Shown here piece by piece: positions 24,169 through 33,012 of a stretch of DNA of 64,000 nucleotides. A program made the position numbers and the translations under genes. The notes beneath the pieces were generated by a model. The model was not told where the DNA came from and made no database searches. It was given only the letters and a program-made list of their open reading frames with translations. Location: contig CAWJLP010000007.1 in assembly GCA_963843745.1 (NCBI GenBank), positions 496,001 to 560,000 of the forward strand. The letters run 5' to 3'. Origin of the DNA: Trebonia sp963843745. GTDB taxonomy: Bacteria; Actinomycetota; Actinomycetes; Streptosporangiales; Streptosporangiaceae. Positions within the stretch are counted from its first letter, which is position 1. The number at the start of each line of letters is the position of its first letter.

Positions 24169-24866
24169 GCGGGCTTCCGGGCGCGCCGCGGAACGTTGCC
24201 GATGGCCCATCGACCACCCTCTATGGCGGTGGATGGTCCATCGACCGCCTTGCTGGCGGTGTCTAGGCGGTCCGGCCCGGCCAGCCCAGCCAGCCTGGCC
24301 GCCACGGCGGTCATCGCGGCCAGCGGGATGGTCACCGCGATCCGCTGCAGGAGGCCCGCGCTGGGGGATGTGGTGGTCGGGAGGAAGACGGCGAGGGCGA
24401 CGGCCGTCGCGATTCCGCCGGCCAGCAGATAGCGGCGCCAGGGACGCCAGGAGGGGATCGCGCCGAAGCGGCGGGCCAGGAGCAGCTGCGCGAGCACCAG
24501 ATCCAGGTAGAGGACGAGGCTGACGACGTTGTGCGCCTCGTTATGCCAGGAGACCGGGCCGCTGGAGAGCTGCATATGGTCGCGGCGGAGCAGGCCGGCG
24601 GCCATGGTGAGCACGCCGGCGCCCTGGATGAGACGCGGCGCGGGGCCGCCCACGTCCCTGGCAAGCTCCTCGCCGAACCAGACCGTGCAGCCGCCGAGCA
24701 CCAGGAAGCCGCCGATCATGATCCACGGATCGCGGGCGTCCGGTGCCGCGAGCCCGCTGAGCTGGACACTCACCGCGCCATGCCCGGTCTGGCGCAGGGA
24801 CGCGGCGACCCAGGCGGCAGTGAACGCCACCGGGCCGGCCACACCGGACAGCGCGTGAACTCTCAC
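24126..24866 (-). CDS. DUF998 family membrane protein
   Basis: A 246-residue membrane protein with six hydrophobic segments in residues 5-195, including AGPVAFTAAWVAASLRQ and IMIGGFLVLGGCTVWFGEEL, matching DUF998. Function of the family is unknown. Its start lies 4 bases after the sigma-factor stop, so it belongs to the operon esterase-sigma-DUF998 and may be a membrane partner of the sigma system. The last ~50 residues are non-conserved; two 18-base near-identical repeats (24199-24216 and 24230-24247), each containing GATGGNCCATC, are read as part of this tail. The 3' end overlaps the convergent 48-aa gene. Confidence 0.7.
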   Translation of the reverse strand: MRVHALSGVAGPVAFTAAWVAASLRQTGHGAVSVQLSGLAAPDARDPWIMIGGFLVLGGCTVWFGEELARDVGGPAPRLIQGAGVLTMAAGLLRRDHMQLSSGPVSWHNEAHNVVSLVLYLDLVLAQLLLARRFGAIPSWRPWRRYLLAGGIATAVALAVFLPTTTSPSAGLLQRIAVTIPLAAMTAVAARLAGLAGPDRLDTASKAVDGPSTAIEGGRWAIGNVPRRARKPAHWSWMRRWRYQEK

Positions 24867-24870
24867 ACGG

Positions 24871-25815
24871 TCAGGCTAGGCCGAAGCTGGCCGCCAGGTC
24901 AGGACCGCCGGCGAACACGGTGATGCGGGCGATGCCCGCCGGCGTGACGGTGAGGACACCCAGGCCGTACGCGCTGTCGCGGTAGCTGGCGACCGCGGCG
25001 GGCTGGCCGTTGGCCAGGGTGGGCGCCATCCGCCAGTCTCCGGGAGATCCGATTACGTGCGCGAGGTACCGCAGGCAGGTCGCGCGGCCGGAGAACCACG
25101 TGCGCGTGCCCGCCATCTCGATCGCGGCGTCGGCTCGCAGCGCCTTCTCCAGGGCCGTGGTGTCGGCGTTCTCGAACCCAGCGATGTACTGGCCGAGCAG
25201 CTCCCGTGCGCGCGGCTCGGTCGGTTCGATGACCCGCTCCGGCGCGGGAGCGACCTCGGCCAGCCGGGCCCGGGCTCGTTGCAGCGCGCTCTTGACGGCT
25301 GCGGTGGTAATGCCGAGCATGCTCGCGACGTCGGCCGCGGGGAAGCCGAGCACCTCCCGGAGCAAGAGCACAGCCCGCTGCCTGGCGGGCAGGTACTGCA
25401 GGCTGGCGATGACCGCCAGCCGCAGCCACTCGCGCGCGGCGACGATCGCGCCGGGGTCTTCCGACTCGGGGGTCACCAGGGCGTCAGGGATCGGTTCCAG
25501 CCACGCGATGCCCGGTTCGGCCGGGCCGGGAGGGGCGTCAGGATCCTCAGCCGGGCTGCCCAGTCCGGAGGGCAGCGCCCGCCGGCCGCGCTGTTCGAGC
25601 GCGGTCAGGCAGGCGTTGGTGGCGATGCGGTAGAGCCAGGAGCGCACCGAGGACCGGCCCTCGAACGCGCCGTATGACCGCCAGGCTCGCAGGTAGGTCT
25701 CCTGCACGACGTCTTCGGCCTCGTCCGCCGAGCCCAGCATCCGGTAGCAGTGCGCCAGCAGCTCCCGCCGGAACGGCTCGGTGCCACGCACGAACTCATC
25801 TGAGTGCTCCGTCAT
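24871..25815 (-). CDS. ECF sigma factor with SnoaL-like C-terminal domain (SigG/SigX5-like)
   Basis: Extracytoplasmic-function sigma factor of the TIGR02960/SigG type. Region 2 is HCYRMLGSADEAEDVVQETYLRAWR, region 4 is LPARQRAVLLLREVLGFPAADVASMLGITTAAVKSALQRARARL; a SnoaL/NTF2-like domain of about 115 residues follows (LLGQYIAGFENADTTALEKAL onward). Such fused domains replace an anti-sigma factor in regulating activity. I place the start at the ATG at 25815, six bases after GGAGGG; an upstream GTG is also in frame. It lies 25 bases downstream of the HSL-type esterase gene and 4 bases upstream of DUF998. Confidence 0.88.
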   Translation of the reverse strand: MTEHSDEFVRGTEPFRRELLAHCYRMLGSADEAEDVVQETYLRAWRSYGAFEGRSSVRSWLYRIATNACLTALEQRGRRALPSGLGSPAEDPDAPPGPAEPGIAWLEPIPDALVTPESEDPGAIVAAREWLRLAVIASLQYLPARQRAVLLLREVLGFPAADVASMLGITTAAVKSALQRARARLAEVAPAPERVIEPTEPRARELLGQYIAGFENADTTALEKALRADAAIEMAGTRTWFSGRATCLRYLAHVIGSPGDWRMAPTLANGQPAAVASYRDSAYGLGVLTVTPAGIARITVFAGGPDLAASFGLA

Positions 25816-25840
25816 CGGGTTCCCTCCGGCCACCTCTGGC

Positions 25841-26734
25841 TCACAGCCCTAGCCGTGGCCGTACCCAGCCGGCCAGCTCCCGGATCGCGTCGTCGGCCTC
25901 CGGCGCCCGGCCCGCGGCCATCTGGAAGGTGTGCAGCATGTCAGGGACGATGTCCAGGCGCGCGTCGACTCCGGCCTTCGCGGCGTGCTCGTACAGCAGA
26001 CGGGCGTCATCGGCGAGCGTCTCGTCTCCGCCTGCCTGGATGTACAGCGGGCCGAGGCCGCTGAGGTCGGCATAAAGCGGGTTGGCCCGCGGATCGCGAG
26101 CATCGGTGCCCTCGCCCAGGAAGCCCCGGATAATCCCGCGTGCGACGTCTCTCTTGAAGAACGGATCGGAGTCCTGGTTCGTTTCGTACGACTTGCCGGT
26201 GGTCTCCATGTCCACGCACGGCGACATCAGCAGCGCCGCCGCCGGCAGCGGCAGTCCCTGTTCCCTCGCGCGCAGTTGCGCGGTGACCGCGAGCCAGCCG
26301 CCGACGGAATCACCGGCGAACGCGATGCGCCCGGCGCTGATCCCCTGATCGAGCAGTGACCGGTAGGCGTTCGTCACGTCACCTTCGGGCACGGGGAACA
26401 CGCCTTCAGGGAGCAGGTGGTAGCTGACGAGCAGCGCCCGCGTGCCGGCTGCCTTCGCCAGATGGCCGAACATCTTGCGATGGGTATAGATCGAACCGCT
26501 GACGAACCCTCCGCCGTGGATGCACATCAGCACCCGTTCCGTGCTCGCGCCTTTCGGCACCGCCCACATGGCGGGCCGCCCGGCGGCTTCGGTCTCCAGG
26601 TAGTCGACCCCTCGTGGTTCGGCCGTGAGGTCGCCCCACGATTCGTCGTCTGGCGGGTCGAAGCCTGGCTGCACCATGGCCAGCCTGGACGCCTCCCAGC
26701 GCCTCCTGACCGCCGCTGACTGCTTACTTGGCAT
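25841..26734 (-). CDS. HSL-family alpha/beta hydrolase (esterase)
   Basis: 297-residue hormone-sensitive-lipase-type esterase. HGGG oxyanion motif at about 73-76, nucleophile elbow GDSVGG at 141-146 (Ser143), and the late segments AGGDETLADDARLLYEHA and PDMLHTFQMAAG supplying the catalytic Asp and His. The Gly-to-Val change in the GDSAGG consensus is a common variant. Cytoplasmic, acting on short-chain acyl esters. It is the first gene of an operon with an ECF sigma factor and a DUF998 membrane protein; divergent from the SDR gene. Confidence 0.86.
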   Translation of the reverse strand: MPSKQSAAVRRRWEASRLAMVQPGFDPPDDESWGDLTAEPRGVDYLETEAAGRPAMWAVPKGASTERVLMCIHGGGFVSGSIYTHRKMFGHLAKAAGTRALLVSYHLLPEGVFPVPEGDVTNAYRSLLDQGISAGRIAFAGDSVGGWLAVTAQLRAREQGLPLPAAALLMSPCVDMETTGKSYETNQDSDPFFKRDVARGIIRGFLGEGTDARDPRANPLYADLSGLGPLYIQAGGDETLADDARLLYEHAAKAGVDARLDIVPDMLHTFQMAAGRAPEADDAIRELAGWVRPRLGL

Positions 26735-26990
26735 CGCGGTTCACCCTCTCTCAGCTCCCGAGGCCTTTGACAATGCAGACCGCCGATGCGTGGGAAAGGA
26801 ATCGGCCCGCCAGCCGGGCTAGCTGTGCGCCTGTGCCAGGACCGGTGTTCCCGGCTGCGCCGCCGCGGTCCCCGCGGGCGGCGCGAACTCGCCCGCCGGT
26901 GTGGCGTGGAGCGGCGCTGGGCCGCGCGGGGTGGCGCTGTAGTTTGATCCGCATAGTCCCTGGCCTGGTCGTCGGAAGGAACTGGACCCC

Positions 26991-27791
26991 GTGCTGCTCG
27001 AAAATCGCATTGCCCTCGTCATGGGAGCAGGACAGACCCCCGGAGCGACTATCGGGAACGGCAGGGCTACGTCGCTCCTGTTCGGCAGGGAAGGGGCGAC
27101 CGTGGTCGCGGTCGACCGCGATCTCGCGGCTGCCGAGGAGACTTCCGGGCAGATCGTCGATGCGGGAGGCCGGGCAGTGGCCATGCAGGCGGACGCGACC
27201 GACGAACAGTCCGTATCGGAGACAATTGCCCGCTGCGTCGGTCTATTCGGGCGTATCGACATCCTGCATAACAATGTCGGTGCCAGTCTGGCCGCCGGTG
27301 ACGCGCCGGTCGTGGATGTAGCGGGCGATGCCTTCGATAACGTCCTGCGGGTGAACTTGAAATCCGCGCTGCTGCCTACCAAGCATGCTGTGCCGGTGAT
27401 GCGAGCCCAGCGCAGCGGGGTGATCACCTACATCTCCTCCATAGCGGCGATAACGGACTACCCCTACATCGGGTACAAGACCGCCAAGGCGGGTGTCATA
27501 GCGCTGATGCAGAACGTCGCACTCGCTAATGCCCGGTGGGGTATCCGCGCTAACTGCATACTGCCGGGCCTGATCAACACGCCGATGGCGATCGAGCCCC
27601 GGGTCGGGCGCGAGGGCCTCAGCCGGGAGGAGGTCATAGCGAACCGGGATGCACAGATACCGCTGGGCGGCCGGATGGGAAGCGCCTGGGATATCGCCCA
27701 CGCCGCGGTATTCCTGGTTTCTGACAACGCCAGCTTCATCACCGGCGTGGCCTTGCCCGTTGACGGCGGACAGACCCTGAAGGTCGGCTGA
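26991..27791 (+). CDS. Short-chain dehydrogenase/reductase with atypical codon use
   Basis: Classical SDR, 266 residues. Cofactor loop variant MGAGQTPGATIGNGRA in place of TGxxxGIG, NNVG (about 92-95), and catalytic Ser-Tyr-Lys in ITYISSIAAITDYPYIGYKTAKAG. Start is the GTG at 26991 after GGAAGGA. The Gly-rich motif carries a short insertion relative to typical SDRs, as in some cofactor-altered members. Codon use differs from neighbours: at least six ATA isoleucine codons, rare in this GC-rich genome, plus more A/T-ending codons. That suggests relatively recent acquisition. Convergent with the next SDR, 7 bases apart. Substrate unknown. Confidence 0.82.
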   Translation: MLLENRIALVMGAGQTPGATIGNGRATSLLFGREGATVVAVDRDLAAAEETSGQIVDAGGRAVAMQADATDEQSVSETIARCVGLFGRIDILHNNVGASLAAGDAPVVDVAGDAFDNVLRVNLKSALLPTKHAVPVMRAQRSGVITYISSIAAITDYPYIGYKTAKAGVIALMQNVALANARWGIRANCILPGLINTPMAIEPRVGREGLSREEVIANRDAQIPLGGRMGSAWDIAHAAVFLVSDNASFITGVALPVDGGQTLKVG

Positions 27792-27798
27792 CGGAGGG

Positions 27799-28566
27799 CT
27801 ACAGCGGGGTGACGTAGGCGCCGGAGATGCCGCCGTCGACGAGGAACGTGGACGCGGTGATGAACGAGGAGTCGTCGCTGGCGAGGAACGCTACCGCCGC
27901 CGCTATCTCCGACGCCTCGGCGAACCGGCCCATCGGCACGTGGACGAGGCGCCGGGCGGCCCGCTCTGGGTCGGCGGCGAACAGCTCGGTGAGCAGCGGC
28001 GTGTTAACCGGTCCCGGGCACAGCGCGTTGACCCGGATCCCCTCGCGGGCGAACTGCACGCCGAGCTCGCGCGACAGGGCGAGCACCCCGCCCTTGGACG
28101 CGGTGTACGAGATCTGCGAGGTGGCCGAGCCCAGGACGGCGACGAACGACGCCGTGTTGATGATCGACCCCTTGCCTTGCCGCTGCATATGCGGGATGGC
28201 CTCGCGGCAGCACAGGTAGACCGAGGTGAGGTTGACCTCCTGCACCCGCCGCCACGCCTCGAGGCCGGTGGACAGGATCGAGTCGTCCTCGGGCGGCGAG
28301 ATGCCCGCGTTGTTGAAGGCGATGTCGACGGACCCGTAAGTCTCCATCGCGATGCTGAAAGCCCTCGCCACGTCCTCGGCGATGGTCACGTCGGCCTGGA
28401 CGAACACACCGCCCGCCTCGTCCGCGGCCTTGTCGCCCGCCGCCACGTCGACGTCCACCGCTACGACGTTCGCGCCCTCGTCGGCCAGCCGCCGCACCGT
28501 CGCCAGCCCGATACCGCTGCCAGCGCCCGTCACGACCGCCGTGCGTCCCTCAAGCCTTCCGTCCAC
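27799..28566 (-). CDS. SDR-family oxidoreductase (3-oxoacyl-ACP reductase-like)
   Basis: Classical SDR of 255 residues with TGAGSGIG (about 13-20), NNAG (about 87-90), and the catalytic set S-x(12)-YTASK (TASFVAVLGSATSQISYTASKGG). C-terminal IAAAVAFLASDDSSFITASTFLVDGG is typical. NAD-type specificity is likely from the acidic residue after the second strand (AVDVD). It lies 27 bases downstream of the glutamine-synthetase-like gene and belongs to the operon permease / GS-like / SDR, so it may oxidise an alcohol or aldehyde-derived intermediate of amine breakdown. Confidence 0.85.
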   Translation of the reverse strand: MDGRLEGRTAVVTGAGSGIGLATVRRLADEGANVVAVDVDVAAGDKAADEAGGVFVQADVTIAEDVARAFSIAMETYGSVDIAFNNAGISPPEDDSILSTGLEAWRRVQEVNLTSVYLCCREAIPHMQRQGKGSIINTASFVAVLGSATSQISYTASKGGVLALSRELGVQFAREGIRVNALCPGPVNTPLLTELFAADPERAARRLVHVPMGRFAEASEIAAAVAFLASDDSSFITASTFLVDGGISGAYVTPL

Positions 28567-28593
28567 CAGCCACCCCTAGCTCGGCCAGATCAG

Positions 28594-29967
28594 CTAGATC
28601 CGCTCGAAGTAACGGCGCAGCTCCCAGTCCGTCACCGCCGAGCGGTACGCCTCTAGCTCTACCCGCGCCATCGTCGCGTAATGGCGGACGACATCCGCGC
28701 CGAACGCATCGGCCGCCAGCGCCGACGACTCCCATAGCGCCAGCGCCTCATCGAGCGTCGCGGGCACCCGCGGCAGCCCGGTCAGCGCGTACGCGTTGCC
28801 CGTCACCGGCGGCGGCAGCTCAGCCAGCTGCCCGGCCGAGCCCGATGCCTCAGGCACCCGGGACAGCGCCGCCGCGACCAGGCCGGCCAGCGCCAGGTAC
28901 GGATTGACGTCGCCGCCGGGTACCCGGCACTCCACCCGCAGCGAGGGCCCGTGCCCGACCAGCCGCAGCGCACAGGTCCTGTTGTCAGGTCCCCACGCCA
29001 CGGTCGTCGGCGCGAAGCTGCCGCTGGCGTACCGCTTGTAGGAGTTGATTGTTGGCGACAGCAGCAGCGTCAGCTCGCGCAGCCCGGCCAGCAGCCCGGC
29101 CACCATCGAGGCCCCGAGCGGCGACAGCCCGTAAGGCCCGTCGCCCGCCATCACCGGCGAGCCGTCCGCGGCGTCGCGGAACGACAGGTGGATATGGCAG
29201 GAGTTGCCTTCCGCCGCGTTCGGCTTGGCCATGAACGTGAGCGCGTACCCGCGACTGGCCGCGATCTCCTTGGCGCCGGTCTTGTAGATCACGTGGTGGT
29301 CGGCCGTGGTGAGCGCCTCGGCGTACCGGAACGCGATCTCGTGCTGCCCGGGGTTGCACTCGCCCTTCGCGGACTCGACCGTCAGGCCCGCGCCCGCCAT
29401 CGAGTTCCTGATGTCGCGCAGGAGCGGCTCGATCCGGCCGGTGCCGAGCACCGAGTAGTCCGCGTTGTACCGGTTCGCGGGCACCATGCCCCGGTAGCCC
29501 TGGTCCCAGGCCTGCTCGTAGCTGCCCTCGAAGACGAGGAACTCCAGCTCGGTGCCGGCCAGCGCGGTCCAGCCGAGCGCCGCGGCCCGGTCCGTCTGGG
29601 CGCGGAGCACCTGGCGCGGCGATACCCGGACCGGGCCGCCGGAGTCCAGCGCCATCACGTCGGCGAGCACCAGCGCGGTGCCGGGCTGCCAGGGCAGTAC
29701 CCGCAGCGTCGCCATGTCGGGCTCCAGCATGAAGTCGCCGTACCCGTTGTCCCAGGAGGCCAGGTCGTAGCCGTCCACGGTGTTCATCTCGGTGTCCACG
29801 GCGAGCAGGTAGGCGCAGGCCTCGGTGCCGTGCTTCGTCACCTCGTCGAGGAAGAACTGCGCGTGGAACCGCTTGCCCTGGAGCCGGCCCTGCATGTCAG
29901 TCATGGCGACGACGACGGTGTTGATCTCCTGTTGGCCGACCGCCACGCGCAGCGCTTCGATGTCCAC
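28594..29967 (-). CDS. Glutamine synthetase-like gamma-glutamyl amine ligase (GlnA3/GlnA4/PuuA type)
   Basis: Type I glutamine synthetase fold, 457 residues, but diverged like enzymes that glutamylate polyamines or ethanolamine (GlnA3, GlnA4, PuuA). ATP/metal motifs: ELEFLVFEG, NPGQHEIAFRYAEAL, NSCHIHLSF and the C-terminal RVECRVPGGDVNPYLALAGLVAA. The regulatory adenylylation Tyr loop of GlnA is not evident. GTG start overlaps the permease stop by one base (TAGTG). Linked to an amino-acid/polyamine permease and, nearby, a PuuD-like gamma-glutamyl hydrolase, which supports catabolism of an amine through a gamma-glutamyl intermediate. Which amine cannot be told. Confidence 0.85.
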   Translation of the reverse strand: MDIEALRVAVGQQEINTVVVAMTDMQGRLQGKRFHAQFFLDEVTKHGTEACAYLLAVDTEMNTVDGYDLASWDNGYGDFMLEPDMATLRVLPWQPGTALVLADVMALDSGGPVRVSPRQVLRAQTDRAAALGWTALAGTELEFLVFEGSYEQAWDQGYRGMVPANRYNADYSVLGTGRIEPLLRDIRNSMAGAGLTVESAKGECNPGQHEIAFRYAEALTTADHHVIYKTGAKEIAASRGYALTFMAKPNAAEGNSCHIHLSFRDAADGSPVMAGDGPYGLSPLGASMVAGLLAGLRELTLLLSPTINSYKRYASGSFAPTTVAWGPDNRTCALRLVGHGPSLRVECRVPGGDVNPYLALAGLVAAALSRVPEASGSAGQLAELPPPVTGNAYALTGLPRVPATLDEALALWESSALAADAFGADVVRHYATMARVELEAYRSAVTDWELRRYFERI

Positions 29968-31499
29968 TAGGCGAGGGACTCCAGTTCATGTTCGATCGCG
30001 GCCAGTTCTTCTGGCGAGCCCTGGACCTTCGGCCCGGTGAACCACTTACGCGCGGACAGCAGCCACCAGATCCCGGCGAAGCCGAGCACCACGACGACGG
30101 CGACGACCGCGTAGTTGAAGTTCGTGTGGGTGATCGGCGACACGGTGGGCAGCATGAACAGCACGAAGATGAAGGCCACCCAGACGCACGCGATGATCCC
30201 GATCGGACGCGACCACCGGCCGAGCTGCCACGGGCCGGCCTTGAAGCGGGACCCGAGCCGCAGCCGCAGGAACGTTGGCATGACGTACGCGACGTAGAGG
30301 CCGATCGTCGCGATCGAGGTCACCGCAACGTACGCCGTGTTGTTCCACAGGTACGGCAGGCCCAGGATCAGCGCGCCGCCGGCCGCCAGCCAGATCGCGT
30401 TGGTCGGGGTCCGGGTCTTCGGGTTGACCTGATGCCAGAACTTGCTGCCGGGCAGCGCGCCGTCGCGGGAGAACGCGTAGATCATCCGGGAGTTCGCGGT
30501 GACCGACGACATCCCGCAGAACAGCTGCGCCCCGATCGCCACGAGCAGCAGGAGCTTGGCGCCGGTGTTGCCGAGCGCGTTGATGAAGACCTGCGCGGCG
30601 GGTACCGCGGCGCTGGCCGCGCCGGAGTAGTTCTGGATGGCGAACGTGATCCCGATCAGCAGCAGCCAGCCGGCGAACAGGGAGACCACGATCGACATGA
30701 CGATGCCGCGCGGGCCGGACCGCGCCGCGTCGCGGGTCTCCTCGGTCATGTGCGCGGACGCGTCGTACCCGGTGAACGTGTACTGCGCGAGCAGCAGGCC
30801 GAGCAGCAGCACGTAGAACTTGGAGCCCCAGCCGGTGTTGTTGACGAAGTGCCCGAACACCCAGGACGCCGACTGGTGGTGCGACGGAACGAACGCCAGC
30901 ACGCTGACGATGATCAGCACGCCAATGATGTGCCACCAGACGCTGACGTTGTTGAGCACCGCGATGAGCCGGACGCCGAACTGGTTGACCACGCCGTGCA
31001 GCAGGAGGATCGCGGCGAACAGCACGATCGTGTGCCACGGGCGGGTGTCGAAGCCCCACTGCAGGTCGAGCAGCGCGTTGAGGAAGAACGCCGCGCCGAA
31101 GTCGATGCCCGCGGTCACCGCGACCTGGCCGAGGAGGTTGAACCAGCCGGTGAACCACGACCACGCGGCCGGGTTGCGCGGCGCGAGCTTCGCCGACCAG
31201 TAGTACAGGCCGCCGGCCGTCGGGAAGCTGGAGCACACCTCGGCCATGGCCAGCCCGACGAACAGCGTCATCACGCCGACGAACGGCCAGCCCCAGCTGA
31301 TGATCACCGGCCCGCCCGAGTTCATGCCCGTCCCGTACAGGGTCAGGCAGCCGGACAGGATCGAGATGATCGTGAAGGAGACGGCGAAGTTGGTGAAGCC
31401 GGACATGTGCCGGCGTAGTTCCTGTGCATAACCCAGCTCATGCAGCCGCTGCTGATCGTCGGTGATCGTCGCTGGCACTGTGGTTTCGTCAGCCGACAC
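29967..31499 (-). CDS. APC-family amino acid/polyamine permease
   Basis: A 510-residue transporter with 12 predicted membrane helices. N-terminus LGYAQELRRHMSGFTNFAVSFTIISILSGCLTLYGTGM and the motif GWPFVGVMTLFVGLAMAEVCSSFPTAGGLYYWSAKLAPR are typical of the APC superfamily (GABA permease-like branch). Start codon is GTG at 31499. Its stop overlaps the GS-like start, so import and activation of the substrate amine are coupled. A TTGACA-like hexamer on the minus strand (31576-31581) may be its -35; no clear -10. Confidence 0.88.
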   Translation of the reverse strand: MSADETTVPATITDDQQRLHELGYAQELRRHMSGFTNFAVSFTIISILSGCLTLYGTGMNSGGPVIISWGWPFVGVMTLFVGLAMAEVCSSFPTAGGLYYWSAKLAPRNPAAWSWFTGWFNLLGQVAVTAGIDFGAAFFLNALLDLQWGFDTRPWHTIVLFAAILLLHGVVNQFGVRLIAVLNNVSVWWHIIGVLIIVSVLAFVPSHHQSASWVFGHFVNNTGWGSKFYVLLLGLLLAQYTFTGYDASAHMTEETRDAARSGPRGIVMSIVVSLFAGWLLLIGITFAIQNYSGAASAAVPAAQVFINALGNTGAKLLLLVAIGAQLFCGMSSVTANSRMIYAFSRDGALPGSKFWHQVNPKTRTPTNAIWLAAGGALILGLPYLWNNTAYVAVTSIATIGLYVAYVMPTFLRLRLGSRFKAGPWQLGRWSRPIGIIACVWVAFIFVLFMLPTVSPITHTNFNYAVVAVVVVLGFAGIWWLLSARKWFTGPKVQGSPEELAAIEHELESLA

Positions 31500-31686
31500 G
31501 GGGGCCTCCCGGCGTCCGGTCTAAGAGGCACCATGCCCCCCACTTAGGAGAATTGACGCATCACGTATCGGACTATGTCAAGATCATCCGATTGTGTACG
31601 GATGGGGCGGCGCCATCAGCACCGGCCCAGGCGCCGCGCTGGAGTGCGGTACGGGTAGATTCGACCCGGTAGGGAGGAGCGACCGC

Positions 31687-32223
31687 GTGACCATCGCCGC
31701 ACTGCTGGTCTGGATGTGCACCGCCGCGGCGGGCGGCTACCTGCTGGCGACGCGGGCCCGCTCCGCTGACGCCGGGCCCGCGGCCGGACCAGAGCCGCAG
31801 CCCGCGCCGGTGACGGCCGCTGCGGAGACGGCCGGCCCTGGCGTCCCGGGCGCCCCGGGCACCGCTCAGCAGACCAGGCGCGCGAAGGACCGCTTCGACC
31901 CCCCGTCGCTGGTCCGTGCCAAGAGCGAGCCGCTGCCTGGGATACGCGCGCTCGCCGAGTTCGCCCATCCGGCGCTGGCCATCACGGGCTTCGCCTTCTG
32001 GGCCGCCTACCTGCTGACCGGGGACCGGGTCTTCGGCGCGATCGGCTTCGGCATCCTGCTCGGCGCGATCTGCGCGGGCGTGAGCTGGTTCACCGCCAAC
32101 AAGCGCGCCGTCAAGCGCGGCCGGGCCGATGCGCTGGTCCTGTCACCGCGTCTGCTCGTGCTGCACGGGGCGGGCGCCGCCCTGACCCTCCTGCTCACCG
32201 CCCTGATCACGGCCCGCGTGTAA
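31687..32223 (+). CDS. Membrane protein of unknown function
   Basis: 178 residues from the GTG at 31687, chosen because GGGAGGAG (about 31672-31679) precedes it; the frame is open further upstream but without such a site. One N-terminal membrane helix (TIAALLVWMCTAAAGGYLLA), a Pro/Ala-rich stretch, then three hydrophobic segments: HPALAITGFAFWAAYLLTG, FGAIGFGILLGAICAGVSW and LLVLHGAGAALTLLLTALI. No family recognised. Sits between the divergent permease operon and the convergent PuuD-like gene. Confidence 0.65.
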   Translation: MTIAALLVWMCTAAAGGYLLATRARSADAGPAAGPEPQPAPVTAAAETAGPGVPGAPGTAQQTRRAKDRFDPPSLVRAKSEPLPGIRALAEFAHPALAITGFAFWAAYLLTGDRVFGAIGFGILLGAICAGVSWFTANKRAVKRGRADALVLSPRLLVLHGAGAALTLLLTALITARV

Positions 32224-32247
32224 CACCGCCAGCCGCGCCGGTGCCGG

Positions 32248-33012
32248 TCAGGCGCCGGCGAGCATGGGCGGGAGAGTCGCCACCGTACGTTCCGCGGAAA
32301 AGATCTCAGCGGCTGCCACGAGAGCTGTGAAGAGCCGCATGTCATCGCCCTGCTCGGGGTGCCACTGCACGCCGACAAGGAAGCTCTTCGCGGCGTCGGC
32401 GTCGGCCTCTACCGCCTCGATGATCCCGTCGTCCGCCCAGCCCACCGCGACGAGGCCGTCGCCGATCTTTTCCACGGCCTGGTGGTGGTGCGTAGGCACG
32501 TCGAAGTACTCGCCGCCGGGGAGGATGGACTGGACGGTGGTGCCGCTGGTGACGCGAACCTTGTGCAGGCCGAAGCCGCTGGCGTCGCCGTTGTGCGCCT
32601 CGTGCCCCACGAGGTCGGGCACGTGCTGGTGCAGGGTGCCGCCGCAGGCCACGTTGAGCACCTGCATGCCCCGGCAGATGCCGAGCAGCGGCTTGTCCAG
32701 CCGGACGGCGGCGTCGGCGACGGCGAGTTCCCAGGCGTCGCGGTCGGGCGCGTTCGCGTTGGTCTTGGGGTGCTTCGCGGCGCCGTAGATGGCCGGGTTG
32801 ATGTCGCCCCCGCCGGCGATGACGACGCCGTCGAGCGCGGCCACGGTGGCTTCGGCTTCCGCGGCGTCACCGCCGGGCGGCAGAAGTACCGGCCGCCCCC
32901 CGGCCGCCCTGATCGCGCTTACGTACGTCCACGGCAGCAGGGCACCTTCCTCAGACCAGCCACGCCAGTCGGCGTTGGTGTGGTACGTGGTGATGCCAAT
33001 CGTCGGCGCCAT
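32248..33012 (-). CDS. Gamma-glutamyl-gamma-aminobutyrate hydrolase-like (PuuD, peptidase C26)
   Basis: Class I glutamine amidotransferase fold, 254 residues. Catalytic Cys in LLGICRGMQVLNV, catalytic His/Glu in VGVQWHPEQGDD; N-terminal GITTYHTNADW and VIAGGGDINPAIYG are typical of PuuD-like gamma-glutamyl hydrolases. It would cleave the gamma-glutamyl group from the product of the GS-like enzyme in the amine pathway. It is on the same strand as the permease and GS-like gene but separated by an oppositely oriented membrane protein gene, so it is not in the same transcript. Confidence 0.87.
   Translation of the reverse strand: MAPTIGITTYHTNADWRGWSEEGALLPWTYVSAIRAAGGRPVLLPPGGDAAEAEATVAALDGVVIAGGGDINPAIYGAAKHPKTNANAPDRDAWELAVADAAVRLDKPLLGICRGMQVLNVACGGTLHQHVPDLVGHEAHNGDASGFGLHKVRVTSGTTVQSILPGGEYFDVPTHHHQAVEKIGDGLVAVGWADDGIIEAVEADADAAKSFLVGVQWHPEQGDDMRLFTALVAAAEIFSAERTVATLPPMLAGA

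Noticed and set aside
26765..26770. TTGACA as a -35 element for the SDR gene
   Set aside because: No TANNNT-like hexamer at 16-19 bases downstream, and it lies over 200 bases from the start codon.
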